Source: Proteiniphilum acetatigenes DSM 18083 | GTDB taxonomy: Bacteria > Bacteroidota > Bacteroidia > Bacteroidales > Dysgonomonadaceae | Direction of reading: 5' to 3' | Length of the DNA: 64,000 nucleotides | NCBI RefSeq assembly: GCF_000380985.1 | Contig: NZ_KB905696.1 | Span: 363,891 to 427,890 of the forward strand | In this document: positions 1 through 8,239 of the stretch, one piece after another | Numbering within the stretch: the stretch's first letter is position 1 | How the letters are laid out: each line of letters starts with the position of its first letter | Position numbers and translations under genes: made by a program | Notes under the pieces: generated by a model | What the model was told of the DNA's origin: nothing | The model's input: the letters and a program-made list of their open reading frames with translations, nothing else | Databases searched by the model: none

Positions 1-58
1 AATTATATATAAATCAGATTAAGCCGGAGTTATCCAGCCATAATTGATAATAAGTAGA

Positions 59-1105
59 ATGGAGAAGAAACAAGGGATAGGTGTTTTTGAAAAATACCTT
101 ACCATATGGGTGACTATTTGTATTGTCGTAGGGATTGCTATAGGACAATGGTTCCCGGTCATCCCGGAAACGTTGAGTAAGTTTGAATATGCCAATGTAT
201 CAATTCCGGTAGCTGTTTTGATATGGTTAATGATATTTCCAATGATGCTCAAAGTTGATTTCCAGAGCGTCAAGGATGTGGGTAAACGTCCGAAAGGGAT
301 CATCATCACCTGTATTACCAACTGGTTGATTAAGCCTTTTACCATGTTCGGGATAGCTTATTTATTCTTTTTTGTAATATTCAAAGCATTCATCCCGTCT
401 AAATTAGCGGAAGATTATTTGGCCGGGACCGTATTGCTTGGAGCTGCGCCCTGCACGGCCATGGTGTTTGTATGGAGTTATCTCACCAAAGGAAATGCAG
501 CCTATACACTTGTACAGGTAGCTGTAAACGATTTGATTATACTGGTGGCATTTGTACCGATTGTAGCGCTTTTATTGGGGATAGGCGGAATTTCCATACC
601 CTGGAATACATTAATAATTTCAGTACTTCTCTTTATTGTAATACCCCTCCTGGCGGGTGTTATCACCCGTACTACCGTGGTAAAGAAAAAAGGGATAGTA
701 TATTTCAATAACGTTTTTATCAATAAGTTCAATAATTTCACTATTGGCGGACTTTTACTTACGCTGATCATTCTTTTTTCTTTTCAGGGAGAAACCATAT
801 TAAATAATCCCCTGCATATTCTGTTGATAGCCATCCCATTGATAATACAAACCGTTTTCATCTTCTTTGTAGCATATGGATGGGCAAAATGGTGGAAACT
901 GCCCCATGATATTGCTGCACCTGCAGGAATGATTGGAGCAAGCAATTTTTTTGAACTGGCTGTTGCTGTTGCCATTTCACTCTTCGGGCTGCAGTCAGGT
1001 GCGGCATTGGCAACGGTTGTCGGAGTATTAGTCGAAGTTCCTGTTATGCTTATGCTTGTCAGGATAGCGAACAATACACGAGAATGGTTTAAAGTAATAT
1101 ATTAG
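59..1105 (+). CDS. acr3: ACR3-family arsenite efflux permease
   Basis: Inner-membrane carrier that extrudes arsenite, As(III). The 348-residue product has about ten hydrophobic segments and the ACR3 signature PCTAMVFVW at residues 131-139; Cys132 in that segment is the conserved cysteine needed for As(III) transport in this family. Length is typical (about 350). I start at the ATG at 59: the in-frame TTG at 44 lies directly after a stop at 41-43 and would only add five residues. No arsR or arsC is seen downstream; the partner genes, if any, lie left of the window. A hairpin follows the stop. Family assignment is firm; substrate range (arsenite versus antimonite) is inferred. Confidence 0.92.
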   Translation: MEKKQGIGVFEKYLTIWVTICIVVGIAIGQWFPVIPETLSKFEYANVSIPVAVLIWLMIFPMMLKVDFQSVKDVGKRPKGIIITCITNWLIKPFTMFGIAYLFFFVIFKAFIPSKLAEDYLAGTVLLGAAPCTAMVFVWSYLTKGNAAYTLVQVAVNDLIILVAFVPIVALLLGIGGISIPWNTLIISVLLFIVIPLLAGVITRTTVVKKKGIVYFNNVFINKFNNFTIGGLLLTLIILFSFQGETILNNPLHILLIAIPLIIQTVFIFFVAYGWAKWWKLPHDIAAPAGMIGASNFFELAVAVAISLFGLQSGAALATVVGVLVEVPVMLMLVRIANNTREWFKVIY

Positions 1106-1107
1106 TG

Positions 1108-1134
1108 GTTCTATTTGCTCTACGTAAATAGAAC
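1108..1134 (+). terminator. Hairpin after the arsenite permease gene
   Basis: Perfect 9-bp stem (GTTCTATTT at 1108-1116 with AAATAGAAC at 1126-1134) and a 9-nt loop, three bases after the stop codon. The downstream flank is A-rich rather than a clean T run, so it may be a weak terminator or an mRNA 3' end stabiliser. Confidence 0.5.
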
Positions 1135-1605
1135 AGTATAAAACTTTATTGATGTTTTTCATGTTTCAATTAAACTTTTGATAAAGAATAAATGACAACG
1201 AGACAAGAGGTTGGTGTAAAGCAGCATAGCTAATTAGCAATATTATTGACAGGATATCCTATAGATTATTCAAGAGAAAATAGAGGAAGTTTCAGGAAGT
1301 AATAGGGAAAAGGTTAAACTGAAACTGGAAATTGGTAAAAGTAAAGGTTTTTAAGGTGTGATCATTGCTATTTTTCAAACATTCAGTATCTTTGAATGTA
1401 AAGAAAGAAATTCATTAAACGTCCGCATTAAGAACGAATAGTATATATGGTTAAAGCAGACTCACTTAAAATGAGTTTCTGTTCCGGCTTATTTTCTGAT
1501 GAGAGCATGTGTCGTGAGGAAATGCACAAGGTGAGGAAATGCACAAGGTCTACCGTCTTGTCTAAACTCAGAATGAGATTGATGATGTTTTCCCGATTTA
1601 AATTG
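1135..1605. other. Non-coding interval with a short tandem duplication
   Basis: No supported gene. A 17-bp unit (GTGAGGAAATGCACAAG) is present twice in tandem at 1514-1530 and 1531-1547. A short open frame around 1270-1350 is rich in Lys/Glu and has no start or recognisable family; it may be a gene remnant but I cannot support it. Confidence 0.5.
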
Positions 1606-1613
1606 TAAATTTG
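1606..1613 (+). promoter_or_regulatory. Bacteroidota -7 box for the winged-helix gene
   Basis: TAAATTTG matches TAnnTTTG. It contains the TTG at 1611 that would otherwise be an upstream start codon, so the ATG at 1638, about 18 bases after the expected transcription start, is the real start. Confidence 0.6.
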
Positions 1614-1637
1614 CAAAACGCATTCATCGAGATACAA

Positions 1638-2699
1638 ATGAACAGGTCAGAATTACTCAATATCCGTTTATATAACCAGTTGCTTTTATCCCATGAAATA
1701 GGAGATCCTCACGAAATCGTATCATGGATGGGAGCTATGCAGTCCCAGGCGCTTGATATGGCTAAATGGGCGATTGGTACACGCCTGGAAAACAGGAATG
1801 TAAAGGATATTGACGAAGCATTGAACGCAGGGAAGATTATCCGTACCCATATTTTACGTCCGACCTGGCATTTTGTGTCGGCAGAAGATATTCACTGGAT
1901 GTTCGACCTTTCCAATCCACGATTGAAACCCATTTATCGTTCCTATGCGAAAACATTCGGTGCAGACGAGTCTCTGATATACCGGGCTGTACCTGTACTG
2001 GAAAGGGTCCTGATAGGAGGGAAGCACCTGACTAAACAGGAAATCGGAGATGCCTTGCTTGAACAGGATATAATATTAGATGACGGACACCTGCAGTTAA
2101 CCATATCTTATGCCGAGATGGAAGGAATCCTGATTAACGGCCGGCTAAAAGGAAATAAGCAGACTTTCACTCTGTTTGAAGAGTGGGTTCCCCGTCGGAA
2201 AACTCTGAGCAAAGAAGAGGAACTAGAATATTTGGCACGGAGATTTTTTACCAGCCACGGTCCGGCTACCATCCATGATTTCGTCTGGTGGTCGGGATTG
2301 ACTATGACACAATGCCGACAAGCCATTGAAATGATAAAGGCAGACTTTATTTGCGAGACAATAAACGGACGCGATTTTTGGATGAAAAACGATGTTAAAA
2401 ATCCACCTGCGGATGAGAACTATGCTTTGTTGCTTCCTCCGTTCGATGAATTTGTAGTGAGTTATAAAGATCGTTCCGAAATAATTGATGACACACACTA
2501 TGGTAAAGTGATGACAAAAAACGGCCTCTTTTCCCCTACGATTATACTGAATGGGGAGATTATCGGTTCATGGAGGAAAGTCACTCAAAAAGGTTCTCCC
2601 CGCATAGAACTCTCTTTTTTCGAAAAGACACCTAAAAGAAAACAAGACCTCTTCAAATCCGAAATAAAGCGCTTGGAGAGTTTTTATTCTAAAGAATAG
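1638..2699 (+). CDS. Winged-helix DNA-binding protein, AlkZ/AlkX (YcaQ)-like
   Basis: A 353-residue protein of the HTH_42 (formerly DUF1006) superfamily, which includes the AlkZ and AlkX/YcaQ DNA glycosylases that unhook interstrand crosslinks or excise bulky alkylated bases. The early segment MGAMQSQALDMAKWAIG (about residues 32-48) holds a Q-x-Q pair at the position of the catalytic QxQ/QxD motif of the family, followed by RPTWHFV, another family hallmark. Many members have no tested activity, so glycosylase function is inferred. It stands alone with its own promoter; its left neighbour is an unrelated permease. The start was chosen from the promoter (see 1606). Confidence 0.75.
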   Translation: MNRSELLNIRLYNQLLLSHEIGDPHEIVSWMGAMQSQALDMAKWAIGTRLENRNVKDIDEALNAGKIIRTHILRPTWHFVSAEDIHWMFDLSNPRLKPIYRSYAKTFGADESLIYRAVPVLERVLIGGKHLTKQEIGDALLEQDIILDDGHLQLTISYAEMEGILINGRLKGNKQTFTLFEEWVPRRKTLSKEEELEYLARRFFTSHGPATIHDFVWWSGLTMTQCRQAIEMIKADFICETINGRDFWMKNDVKNPPADENYALLLPPFDEFVVSYKDRSEIIDDTHYGKVMTKNGLFSPTIILNGEIIGSWRKVTQKGSPRIELSFFEKTPKRKQDLFKSEIKRLESFYSKE

Positions 2700-2787
2700 T
2701 AATCCTTTGGTTCATCTTTATGAATGTAGAATGGGGCGTCGTAATTTGGACATTTCCGGCGCTTGATTTTAAATGATAGACTTGTTA

Positions 2788-2821
2788 ATTGGATTATTTT
2801 ACCAAATTTTGATTAAATTTG
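2788..2821 (+). promoter_or_regulatory. Promoter of a small membrane-protein gene
   Basis: -7 box TAAATTTG at 2814-2821 with an ATTGG element at 2788-2792. The coding start at 2890 lies about 60 bases beyond the expected transcription start. Confidence 0.5.
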
Positions 2822-2889
2822 TAGCGATTACATACTGTGGAAGTTGATATGTAATATATTAATTATCAATAATATAAAATACAACTATT

Positions 2890-3075
2890 ATGTGTGAGAA
2901 AACGCGAAAAACAGGTTCTTCGAGCGATGCCGTCTATGGACTGGGGCTGATAGGTGCAGCTATCTATTTTATCTCCACCGCCACGACGTTTTGGATGGGA
3001 GTGCTGGGATTCCTGAAAGCGATTGTATGGCCGGCATTCCTGGTGTATGAAGCTTTCAGATACCTGCTGGCCTGA
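2890..3075 (+). CDS. Small two-segment membrane protein, function unknown
   Basis: Sixty-one residues. A charged N-terminus (MCEKTRKTGSSSDA) is followed by two hydrophobic stretches (about residues 17-33 and 38-60) separated by GVLGF. It has a good ATG, a recognisable promoter and clean flanks, so I treat it as a real gene. I do not recognise the family; the small size and Gly/Ala-rich helices would suit a membrane peptide or a small partner subunit. No neighbour suggests a role. Confidence 0.6.
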   Translation: MCEKTRKTGSSSDAVYGLGLIGAAIYFISTATTFWMGVLGFLKAIVWPAFLVYEAFRYLLA

Positions 3076-3139
3076 TCGGGGATATTGATTTTTCCCGGGT
3101 CAAAGATAGAATAAGTGCCGGGAGGGCCGGCAATTCATC

Positions 3140-3763
3140 TCAAAGGTGAAACCGGCCTAAGAATTCCAGTTTGTCGCTTGCAGCCAATCCATTGGGATTG
3201 CATCCCGGTTCCCCTTCCGGAATTGCCATTCCAAGGCTGTCGTAATGTGCCACCCAGGTGGCATCGAATTCTCCTGTCTCCGGATCGATAAAAGTCATGG
3301 GGTTCAACTTGAAGATCGAGTCATTTTCAAACATCCTGTAGATAAATTCTGAACAATAGTGGCTTGTATCATTCCATACATAGGAGAAATTATAGGGTTT
3401 TCCTAACATCTCCTCAGCCAGAGGCCATCCTCTGTTGATACTATTGCTATATTCACCTTTTAACCTGTAACGATAAACGGCAGATCCCCGCTCATCCATA
3501 AAATCTTTCAATAATATTTTTCGTGTGCCCTCTTTCGGGGAAGCGTCCAGTACCCAAATAGTGTCCGAATCGATCCGGATAATGGCGACATGTTCGTAAT
3601 TTGTTTTCATTTCCGTTTGTGTTACCCGGCTGATGGCAGAGGAGAGTCCGTGATCCTCTGCCACTATAAATAAAAGATCCCCATCCCTGATCTCATTCTT
3701 GTTGGAACAGGAATATGACAATACCAATAAACAGCAAAAAAGTATAATATTTCTTCTTTTCAT
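3140..3763 (-). CDS. YiiX/YebB-like NlpC/P60-family lipoprotein hydrolase
   Basis: A 207-residue lipoprotein: signal peptide with lipobox LSYSC (Cys at about residue 19). The mature part is a permuted papain-like (NlpC/P60, DUF830) fold: RDGDLLF opens the domain, YEHVAII carries the catalytic His and HYCSEFIY the catalytic Cys. Such enzymes are thought to cleave amide or ester bonds in the envelope; the actual substrate is unknown. An in-frame ATG at 3790 would add nine residues in front of MKRRN, spoiling the signal peptide and leaving almost no 5' leader after the -7 box (TACCTTTG, complement of 3798-3805), so 3763 is preferred. Confidence 0.82.
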   Translation of the reverse strand: MKRRNIILFCCLLVLSYSCSNKNEIRDGDLLFIVAEDHGLSSAISRVTQTEMKTNYEHVAIIRIDSDTIWVLDASPKEGTRKILLKDFMDERGSAVYRYRLKGEYSNSINRGWPLAEEMLGKPYNFSYVWNDTSHYCSEFIYRMFENDSIFKLNPMTFIDPETGEFDATWVAHYDSLGMAIPEGEPGCNPNGLAASDKLEFLGRFHL

Positions 3764-3888
3764 TCTGATAAAACACGAAAATAAAACCATTCCTATTCAA
3801 AGGTAATCTTTTCCCTGCAAATATGAAACCTTGATAGTCGAAAACCCGGAATTGTCAGAACTGAAATCTGAATTATTTTCTCTCTTTC

Positions 3889-3921
3889 TTTTTGATTTTT
3901 AATAAATTGAAACTACATTTG
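3889..3921 (+). promoter_or_regulatory. dinB promoter, apparently giving a leaderless mRNA
   Basis: TTTTTG at 3889-3894, 19 bp, then TACATTTG at 3914-3921. The ATG of dinB is only five bases beyond the -7 box, so transcription should begin at or next to the start codon. Confidence 0.7.
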
Positions 3922-3926
3922 CTACT

Positions 3927-5012
3927 ATGAACCGAAAAATAATCCATATCGACATGGACGCTTTTTACGCATCCATTGAACAGCGCGATAATCCCGAACT
4001 TCGGGGTAAGCCTGTAGCGGTGGGATATGGTGAAAAACGGGGTGTGGTCGCGGCGGCGAGTTATGAAGCACGTAAATATGGGGTTCATTCGGCGATGGCT
4101 TCGGTGACGGCTCTCCGCAAATGTCCTCATATTATTTTTGTTATGCCCCGGTTCGATGTCTACCGAAGCGTCTCCAACCAGATCATGCAGATCTTTCTTG
4201 AATATACCGATAAGGTGGAACCTCTCTCTCTTGATGAGGCATTTCTTGATGTGACGGTGAACCATAGGGGATTGCGTTCTGCGACCATGATTGCGAAGGA
4301 GATCAGACAAAAGATATTTAACCGTACGCGCCTTACTGCCTCTGCAGGTGTTTCCTACAATAAATTCCTGGCAAAGATCGCTTCGGACTATAATAAACCG
4401 GACGGGCTGTTCGTCATTGAACCGGATAAGGCGGAAGATTTTATAGAGAAATTGCCTATAGGTAAGTTTTTCGGGGTAGGGAGAGTGACGGCGGCACGAA
4501 TGGTGGAACTGGGTATCAACACGGGATACGACCTGAAGCAGTGGAACGAAGTCGATCTTGTACGCGAGTTCGGGAAGGCAGGGATTGGCTATTATCATTT
4601 TGCCAGAGGTGTAGATGACCGGGAGGTGGAGTCGGAGAGAGTCCGTAAATCGCTGGGTGCCGAAGAGACTTTTCTGGAAGACCTGAATGAAGTTGTGGAT
4701 ATGCTGGCAGCACTCGATGAGATTGCCCGGGAAGTATCCCGAAGGGCCGAGAAACGGAAATTTCTTGCCAGGACACTCACGCTGAAGATCAAATATGCCG
4801 ATTTTACCATCATAACCCGAAGCAGAACCGTGAGCTATTATATCAAGACCTACCGTGAGTTGTTCGAATTGGGTAAAGAACTGTTATTACAGGTCGATGA
4901 TCTGGAAGAGAAAAAGATCCGGCTGATGGGGCTTACCTTGAAAAATGCAGATGTCGACTCAACTCAGCCTCTGATTGATGGGTTTCAGTTGTCACTCGAT
5001 TTTAAGGACTGA
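3927..5012 (+). CDS. dinB: DNA polymerase IV (Y-family translesion polymerase)
   Basis: A 361-residue Y-family polymerase for error-prone bypass of lesions. The start MNRKIIHIDMDAFYAS carries the first catalytic Asp (D9), and SLDEAFLDVT the acidic pair D103/E104. The thumb/HhH region (IGKFFGVGRVTAARM) and the C-terminal little-finger domain are present, so it is complete. It ends in LSLDFKD, resembling a beta-clamp binding tail (QLSLDF), as in other DinB proteins. It sits alone between an unrelated lipoprotein gene (divergent) and a convergent membrane-protein gene. Its start codon nearly abuts the promoter, as in umuD at 35960. Confidence 0.96.
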   Translation: MNRKIIHIDMDAFYASIEQRDNPELRGKPVAVGYGEKRGVVAAASYEARKYGVHSAMASVTALRKCPHIIFVMPRFDVYRSVSNQIMQIFLEYTDKVEPLSLDEAFLDVTVNHRGLRSATMIAKEIRQKIFNRTRLTASAGVSYNKFLAKIASDYNKPDGLFVIEPDKAEDFIEKLPIGKFFGVGRVTAARMVELGINTGYDLKQWNEVDLVREFGKAGIGYYHFARGVDDREVESERVRKSLGAEETFLEDLNEVVDMLAALDEIAREVSRRAEKRKFLARTLTLKIKYADFTIITRSRTVSYYIKTYRELFELGKELLLQVDDLEEKKIRLMGLTLKNADVDSTQPLIDGFQLSLDFKD

Positions 5013-5019
5013 TTAAGAA

Positions 5020-5135
5020 TTACTAATTACCAATTACCAATTACTAATTACCAGTTACCGAGTGTCATTACCATTGTCATTACCATTGTCCATTGTCCAT
5101 TATCCATTGTCCATTATCCATTGTCCATTATCCAT
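5020..5135. repeat. Minisatellite array between convergent genes
   Basis: Degenerate AATTACC/AATTACT units (about 5020-5060) pass into CATTACCATTGT units and then three perfect copies of the 14-mer CCATTGTCCATTAT (5090-5131). The stop codon of the convergent downstream gene (complement of 5128-5130) lies inside the third 14-mer. Confidence 0.85.
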
Positions 5136-6930
5136 TTCCAAAGCCAAATAATTTTAGAAGATATGCCACTGCGATGATAAAAACAACGAGAATGATTGCT
5201 ATGAAAATAATGAGCAGAAGACTATAAAAGAACATCAACATTGTCCGTCTGATAGTTTGCCACCAGGTACCACGGAAAAGTTGCTTATAATCCCATACAA
5301 ACAATACAAAGATACCCAAAAGGGAAAGATCATATAAATTGCCAACTTCAGCCTTCCCGCGAAATAACAAATAAATACTGCTGACAAGCAGTATCTGACT
5401 GGCAATATATGTTTGCACAAAAATATGTTCAGTATAATTATAATGACGGTTATAGACCCGTTTGCGAAAAGCCATACGGGTAGCCAACGCAAAAAGAGGA
5501 AGAGTAAAAATGATGCTGACGGCCTTGTTCCCATGTGCCCAATTCTTCAGAATATTCCATACCCTTTGTATGAAAGGATTTTCTATCAGTTTTCTTTCAG
5601 AAATATGTACTGTATTATCTACAATGTTATCTATCCAATCAGGAGAGGGTTCAGTATTCTCTTTCCCATCATGGCCCGGTTGGGACTTTTGGGTACCTGA
5701 TTGACCGGATTCCAACTCAACAGGTCTGTTTAAATATCTGATAGCTTGTTCCAATACTTTTTTACCGGTTTCATCTTGCATGGTGTCCAGCTGCATTTGT
5801 AACTGATCTCTGGCATCTATTATTTCCTGTTGTTTTGTCGATTTAACAGTATTTTCCTTTTTTAATGCATCAGGATCAATAAATTGAATCAGCAAAATAT
5901 ATACGGCAGCCAATACAAAAAGTGTCTGAAAAGGACGAAAATACCGGACACGTTTTCCTGCAATGAAATCATTGATCATGTATCCCGGCCGGTATAGCAA
6001 TTCAAGTAATGTGTATCCGAAACCTCGGTCGATATTACTTAATCCGCCCAATGCGTGTAAAATACCTGACCGGAAGTTGAATCGCTGTACTTCTTTGCTT
6101 TGGGCGCAATGATTACAATAGTTTCCGGTGAATGTGTGTCCGCAGTTTTTACAAATGGTGGTTTCTTTCGGAGCAGCCTCAGATATGGAACGTCCCCTGA
6201 TCTGTTTGATGTGGATCATCCTTTGGAATGCGACCCATTTCCGGAGTTGAAAGTATCTATGGTAAATACTTTTCCAAATTTTCCGTGTTGGAGGGAACAG
6301 CAAATCGTTTAAATCAGTCAATATGACCCGGTGCGGAAAGGCTCGTAGTTCCCCGGCTGTTGTCATTCCGGTCAGCACGCCGGCGAAATCCACGCCGGCC
6401 GCTTGTGCCGCCTCGGCATCGACCAGAGAGTCTCCAACATACAATGTTTTCTCCGGAGTGCAACCTAATCGTTCAAGTGCGAGGAATATACCTTCAGGCG
6501 AAGGTTTATGCGATTCTACATCCTCACCCCCGATGATCACATCAAAAAAATCATTGGGGAAATAATCTTTCAGGAAGCTCTGTATCCTGAAACGGAATTT
6601 TGTGGAAACAATTCCAATCTGCACTCCCTGTCCCCTCAGTCTGGTTAAAACAGCAATAGTTGCGGGGAAGAGAACCGTATTTGCATTCATATGGATATTT
6701 GCCTCTTCAGAATATTCTCTTTGCATGGACGCCAATTGTTCCGGATCGGTTATGCCAGTAAGAATAGAAAACGATTCTTTTAAGGTTTTTCCGATCGTAT
6801 GTTTGATCGCATCGTCAGTGACATCCCTGAATTGTCGACGATCAAGGACATTCCTGAAACATATAAGGATCCCCTGCGATGAATCGGCCAGCGTATAATC
6901 GAAATCGAATAGGTAGGCAGTGTAGTTCAT
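5128..6930 (-). CDS. HAD phosphatase fused to a DUF3667 zinc-ribbon membrane protein
   Basis: A 600-residue protein in one open frame. Residues 1-210 are a complete HAD-superfamily phosphatase of the phosphoglycolate/beta-phosphoglucomutase type: nucleophile motif FDFDYTLADS (D9, D11), IVSTK, HKPSPEG and VGDSLVDAEAA. After a basic linker (215-255), a four-Cys ribbon (C260..C263..C272..C275) begins a DUF3667 module: YRPGYMINDFIAGKRVRYFRP, then about five membrane segments. DUF3667 proteins are common in Bacteroidota and uncharacterised. An in-frame Met near residue 239 could give a separate DUF3667 product. The ATG at 6930 is preferred over the TTG at 6939, placing it 15 bases after a -7-like box. 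The stop codon lies in a minisatellite. The HAD substrate is unknown. Confidence 0.82.
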   Translation of the reverse strand: MNYTAYLFDFDYTLADSSQGILICFRNVLDRRQFRDVTDDAIKHTIGKTLKESFSILTGITDPEQLASMQREYSEEANIHMNANTVLFPATIAVLTRLRGQGVQIGIVSTKFRFRIQSFLKDYFPNDFFDVIIGGEDVESHKPSPEGIFLALERLGCTPEKTLYVGDSLVDAEAAQAAGVDFAGVLTGMTTAGELRAFPHRVILTDLNDLLFPPTRKIWKSIYHRYFQLRKWVAFQRMIHIKQIRGRSISEAAPKETTICKNCGHTFTGNYCNHCAQSKEVQRFNFRSGILHALGGLSNIDRGFGYTLLELLYRPGYMINDFIAGKRVRYFRPFQTLFVLAAVYILLIQFIDPDALKKENTVKSTKQQEIIDARDQLQMQLDTMQDETGKKVLEQAIRYLNRPVELESGQSGTQKSQPGHDGKENTEPSPDWIDNIVDNTVHISERKLIENPFIQRVWNILKNWAHGNKAVSIIFTLPLFALATRMAFRKRVYNRHYNYTEHIFVQTYIASQILLVSSIYLLFRGKAEVGNLYDLSLLGIFVLFVWDYKQLFRGTWWQTIRRTMLMFFYSLLLIIFIAIILVVFIIAVAYLLKLFGFGNG

Positions 6931-6965
6931 TGAATGCAATTTTCGGTAAAGGTAATATTTTGGAG

Positions 6966-7523
6966 TTAAGATTGCAGGCTTTTCCCTTTCGGCATGGCTT
7001 TCAGTATATTTTTGCGGACAGTACGTATAGCGGGAACTAAATCGTGTTCCATCATTTCGAGTATTGTTTTAAGTTCCTGCAATAATTCCGGTGTGAGGCG
7101 GCAAAGTTCATAAGCCAGCTTCATGCAAAGGGACTGTACGCCGGGTAGTTCCCGCTTCGAGATCATCCGTTCCAGGCAGAAATCCAGCAAATCGATCCGT
7201 GGCGGATTGTGTAATGGTTGCCGGAACAGTAAAGAGAGGATCAGCCTTCGTTTTCCCGGATGTTCACATACCAGTAGGGCGTCGATCAATTCATCCTGTT
7301 TATCATACAGCCATATATTTTCGCCTGAGGAGAAATGCGTCATCACCCAGGCTGCATTATAACCGATACGGTCATCATTGTCGAAAAGGCACTCATACAA
7401 TTCCTGCTTTTTCTGATTATTATTTTGGACAAGAAAGGTGATTTCATGAATGTCTTGCATTCCTATCCGCTGAGATAGTCTGGTTTTTAGATCAGAATTT
7501 GTTTCCGGTGTCATAGTATCCAT
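6966..7523 (-). CDS. Alpha-helical, HEAT-like protein of unknown function
   Basis: A 185-residue soluble protein with no signal peptide. It seems to be built of helical pairs: QELYECLFDNDDRIGYNAAWVM, then a HPGKRRLILSLLF block and a DLVPAIRTVRKNILK block, the spacing and Arg/Leu pattern of HEAT repeats, which usually bind proteins or nucleic acid. I do not recognise a named family. It reads in the same direction as the HAD-DUF3667 gene, ending upstream of it with 35 bases between them, so the two may be co-transcribed. MTPETN at 7514 is an alternative start. Confidence 0.6.
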   Translation of the reverse strand: MDTMTPETNSDLKTRLSQRIGMQDIHEITFLVQNNNQKKQELYECLFDNDDRIGYNAAWVMTHFSSGENIWLYDKQDELIDALLVCEHPGKRRLILSLLFRQPLHNPPRIDLLDFCLERMISKRELPGVQSLCMKLAYELCRLTPELLQELKTILEMMEHDLVPAIRTVRKNILKAMPKGKSLQS

Positions 7524-7581
7524 CTTAAATATGGAGTTAAACTTTGGGTAAACAGGCGGGATTTTTGATTGCCTTGATATC

Positions 7582-8124
7582 CTATAGTAAAAAATTCCCG
7601 GGTTTCTTGCCCTGAATACCTTGGTAACGGGATTTTATCTCCTTGAGATCCTTCTCATAATCTCCGGAAGGATGGATGAGCCCAAGAGACAGGGCTTCCT
7701 TTGTGCTGTAATCCAGACCGACCAACAATATCGGCACACCCGCTTTATATGCAATATAGTAAAATCCCTTTTTCCACTCTTTCACCGGCTTACGTGTCCC
7801 TTCCGGAGTAATGGCCAATTGCATCTGGTCGCGTCGGTTGAATTCCGATGCCAGGGTATCGGTGAGTGAGGAATTCTTTTCCCTGGTTACCGGGATACCT
7901 CCTAAACTCTTAAAAAATAAGTTGAAAGGAAAGACGAACCATTCTGCCTTAATAAGGAAGTTGGCTGTTCTGCCGATAGAGGAATAAGCCAGTTTTGCTA
8001 TCAGGAAATCCCAGTTGCTGGTATGAGGTGCCACGGCGATCACGCATCTGGAGAGAACGGGAAATTCGCCCCTGACCCGCCAGCCGAGGATTTTATTGAA
8101 GATAAATTTACTGATCCGTTTCAT
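7582..8124 (-). CDS. PlsC-like 1-acylglycerol-3-phosphate acyltransferase family protein
   Basis: A 180-residue acyltransferase. The catalytic HX4D motif is HTSNWD (H34..D39) and the phosphate-binding motif is TPEGTR; the segment GGIPVTRE matches block II. There is no obvious transmembrane helix and the protein is shorter than E. coli PlsC (245), resembling the compact family members of Bacteroidota. The likely reaction is acyl transfer to lysophosphatidate or another lysolipid; the acceptor is not determinable here. It is preceded by the ABC-F gene on the same strand with about 115 bases between. Confidence 0.82.
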   Translation of the reverse strand: MKRISKFIFNKILGWRVRGEFPVLSRCVIAVAPHTSNWDFLIAKLAYSSIGRTANFLIKAEWFVFPFNLFFKSLGGIPVTREKNSSLTDTLASEFNRRDQMQLAITPEGTRKPVKEWKKGFYYIAYKAGVPILLVGLDYSTKEALSLGLIHPSGDYEKDLKEIKSRYQGIQGKKPGNFLL

Positions 8125-8239
8125 TCTCTCAGTTTCTTTTAATGGTTAGTATGCTTGTAGGAGTCCGTTTTGAAGGATTGTTCCGGTTCGGGTCGCCGTA
8201 GGGCCCCGTACAACCGTAGCATCATCCTTGATTTGCAGG

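Noticed and set aside
1428..1637. 69-codon minus-strand frame before the winged-helix gene
   Set aside because: It overlaps the tandem 17-mer and the winged-helix promoter and shows no family similarity.
3873..4598. 241-codon minus-strand frame opposite dinB
   Set aside because: Antisense shadow of a well-supported polymerase gene.
5128..6930. Frameshift artefact joining two genes
   Set aside because: The frame is open throughout with sensible residues in the linker; noted as a possibility only.
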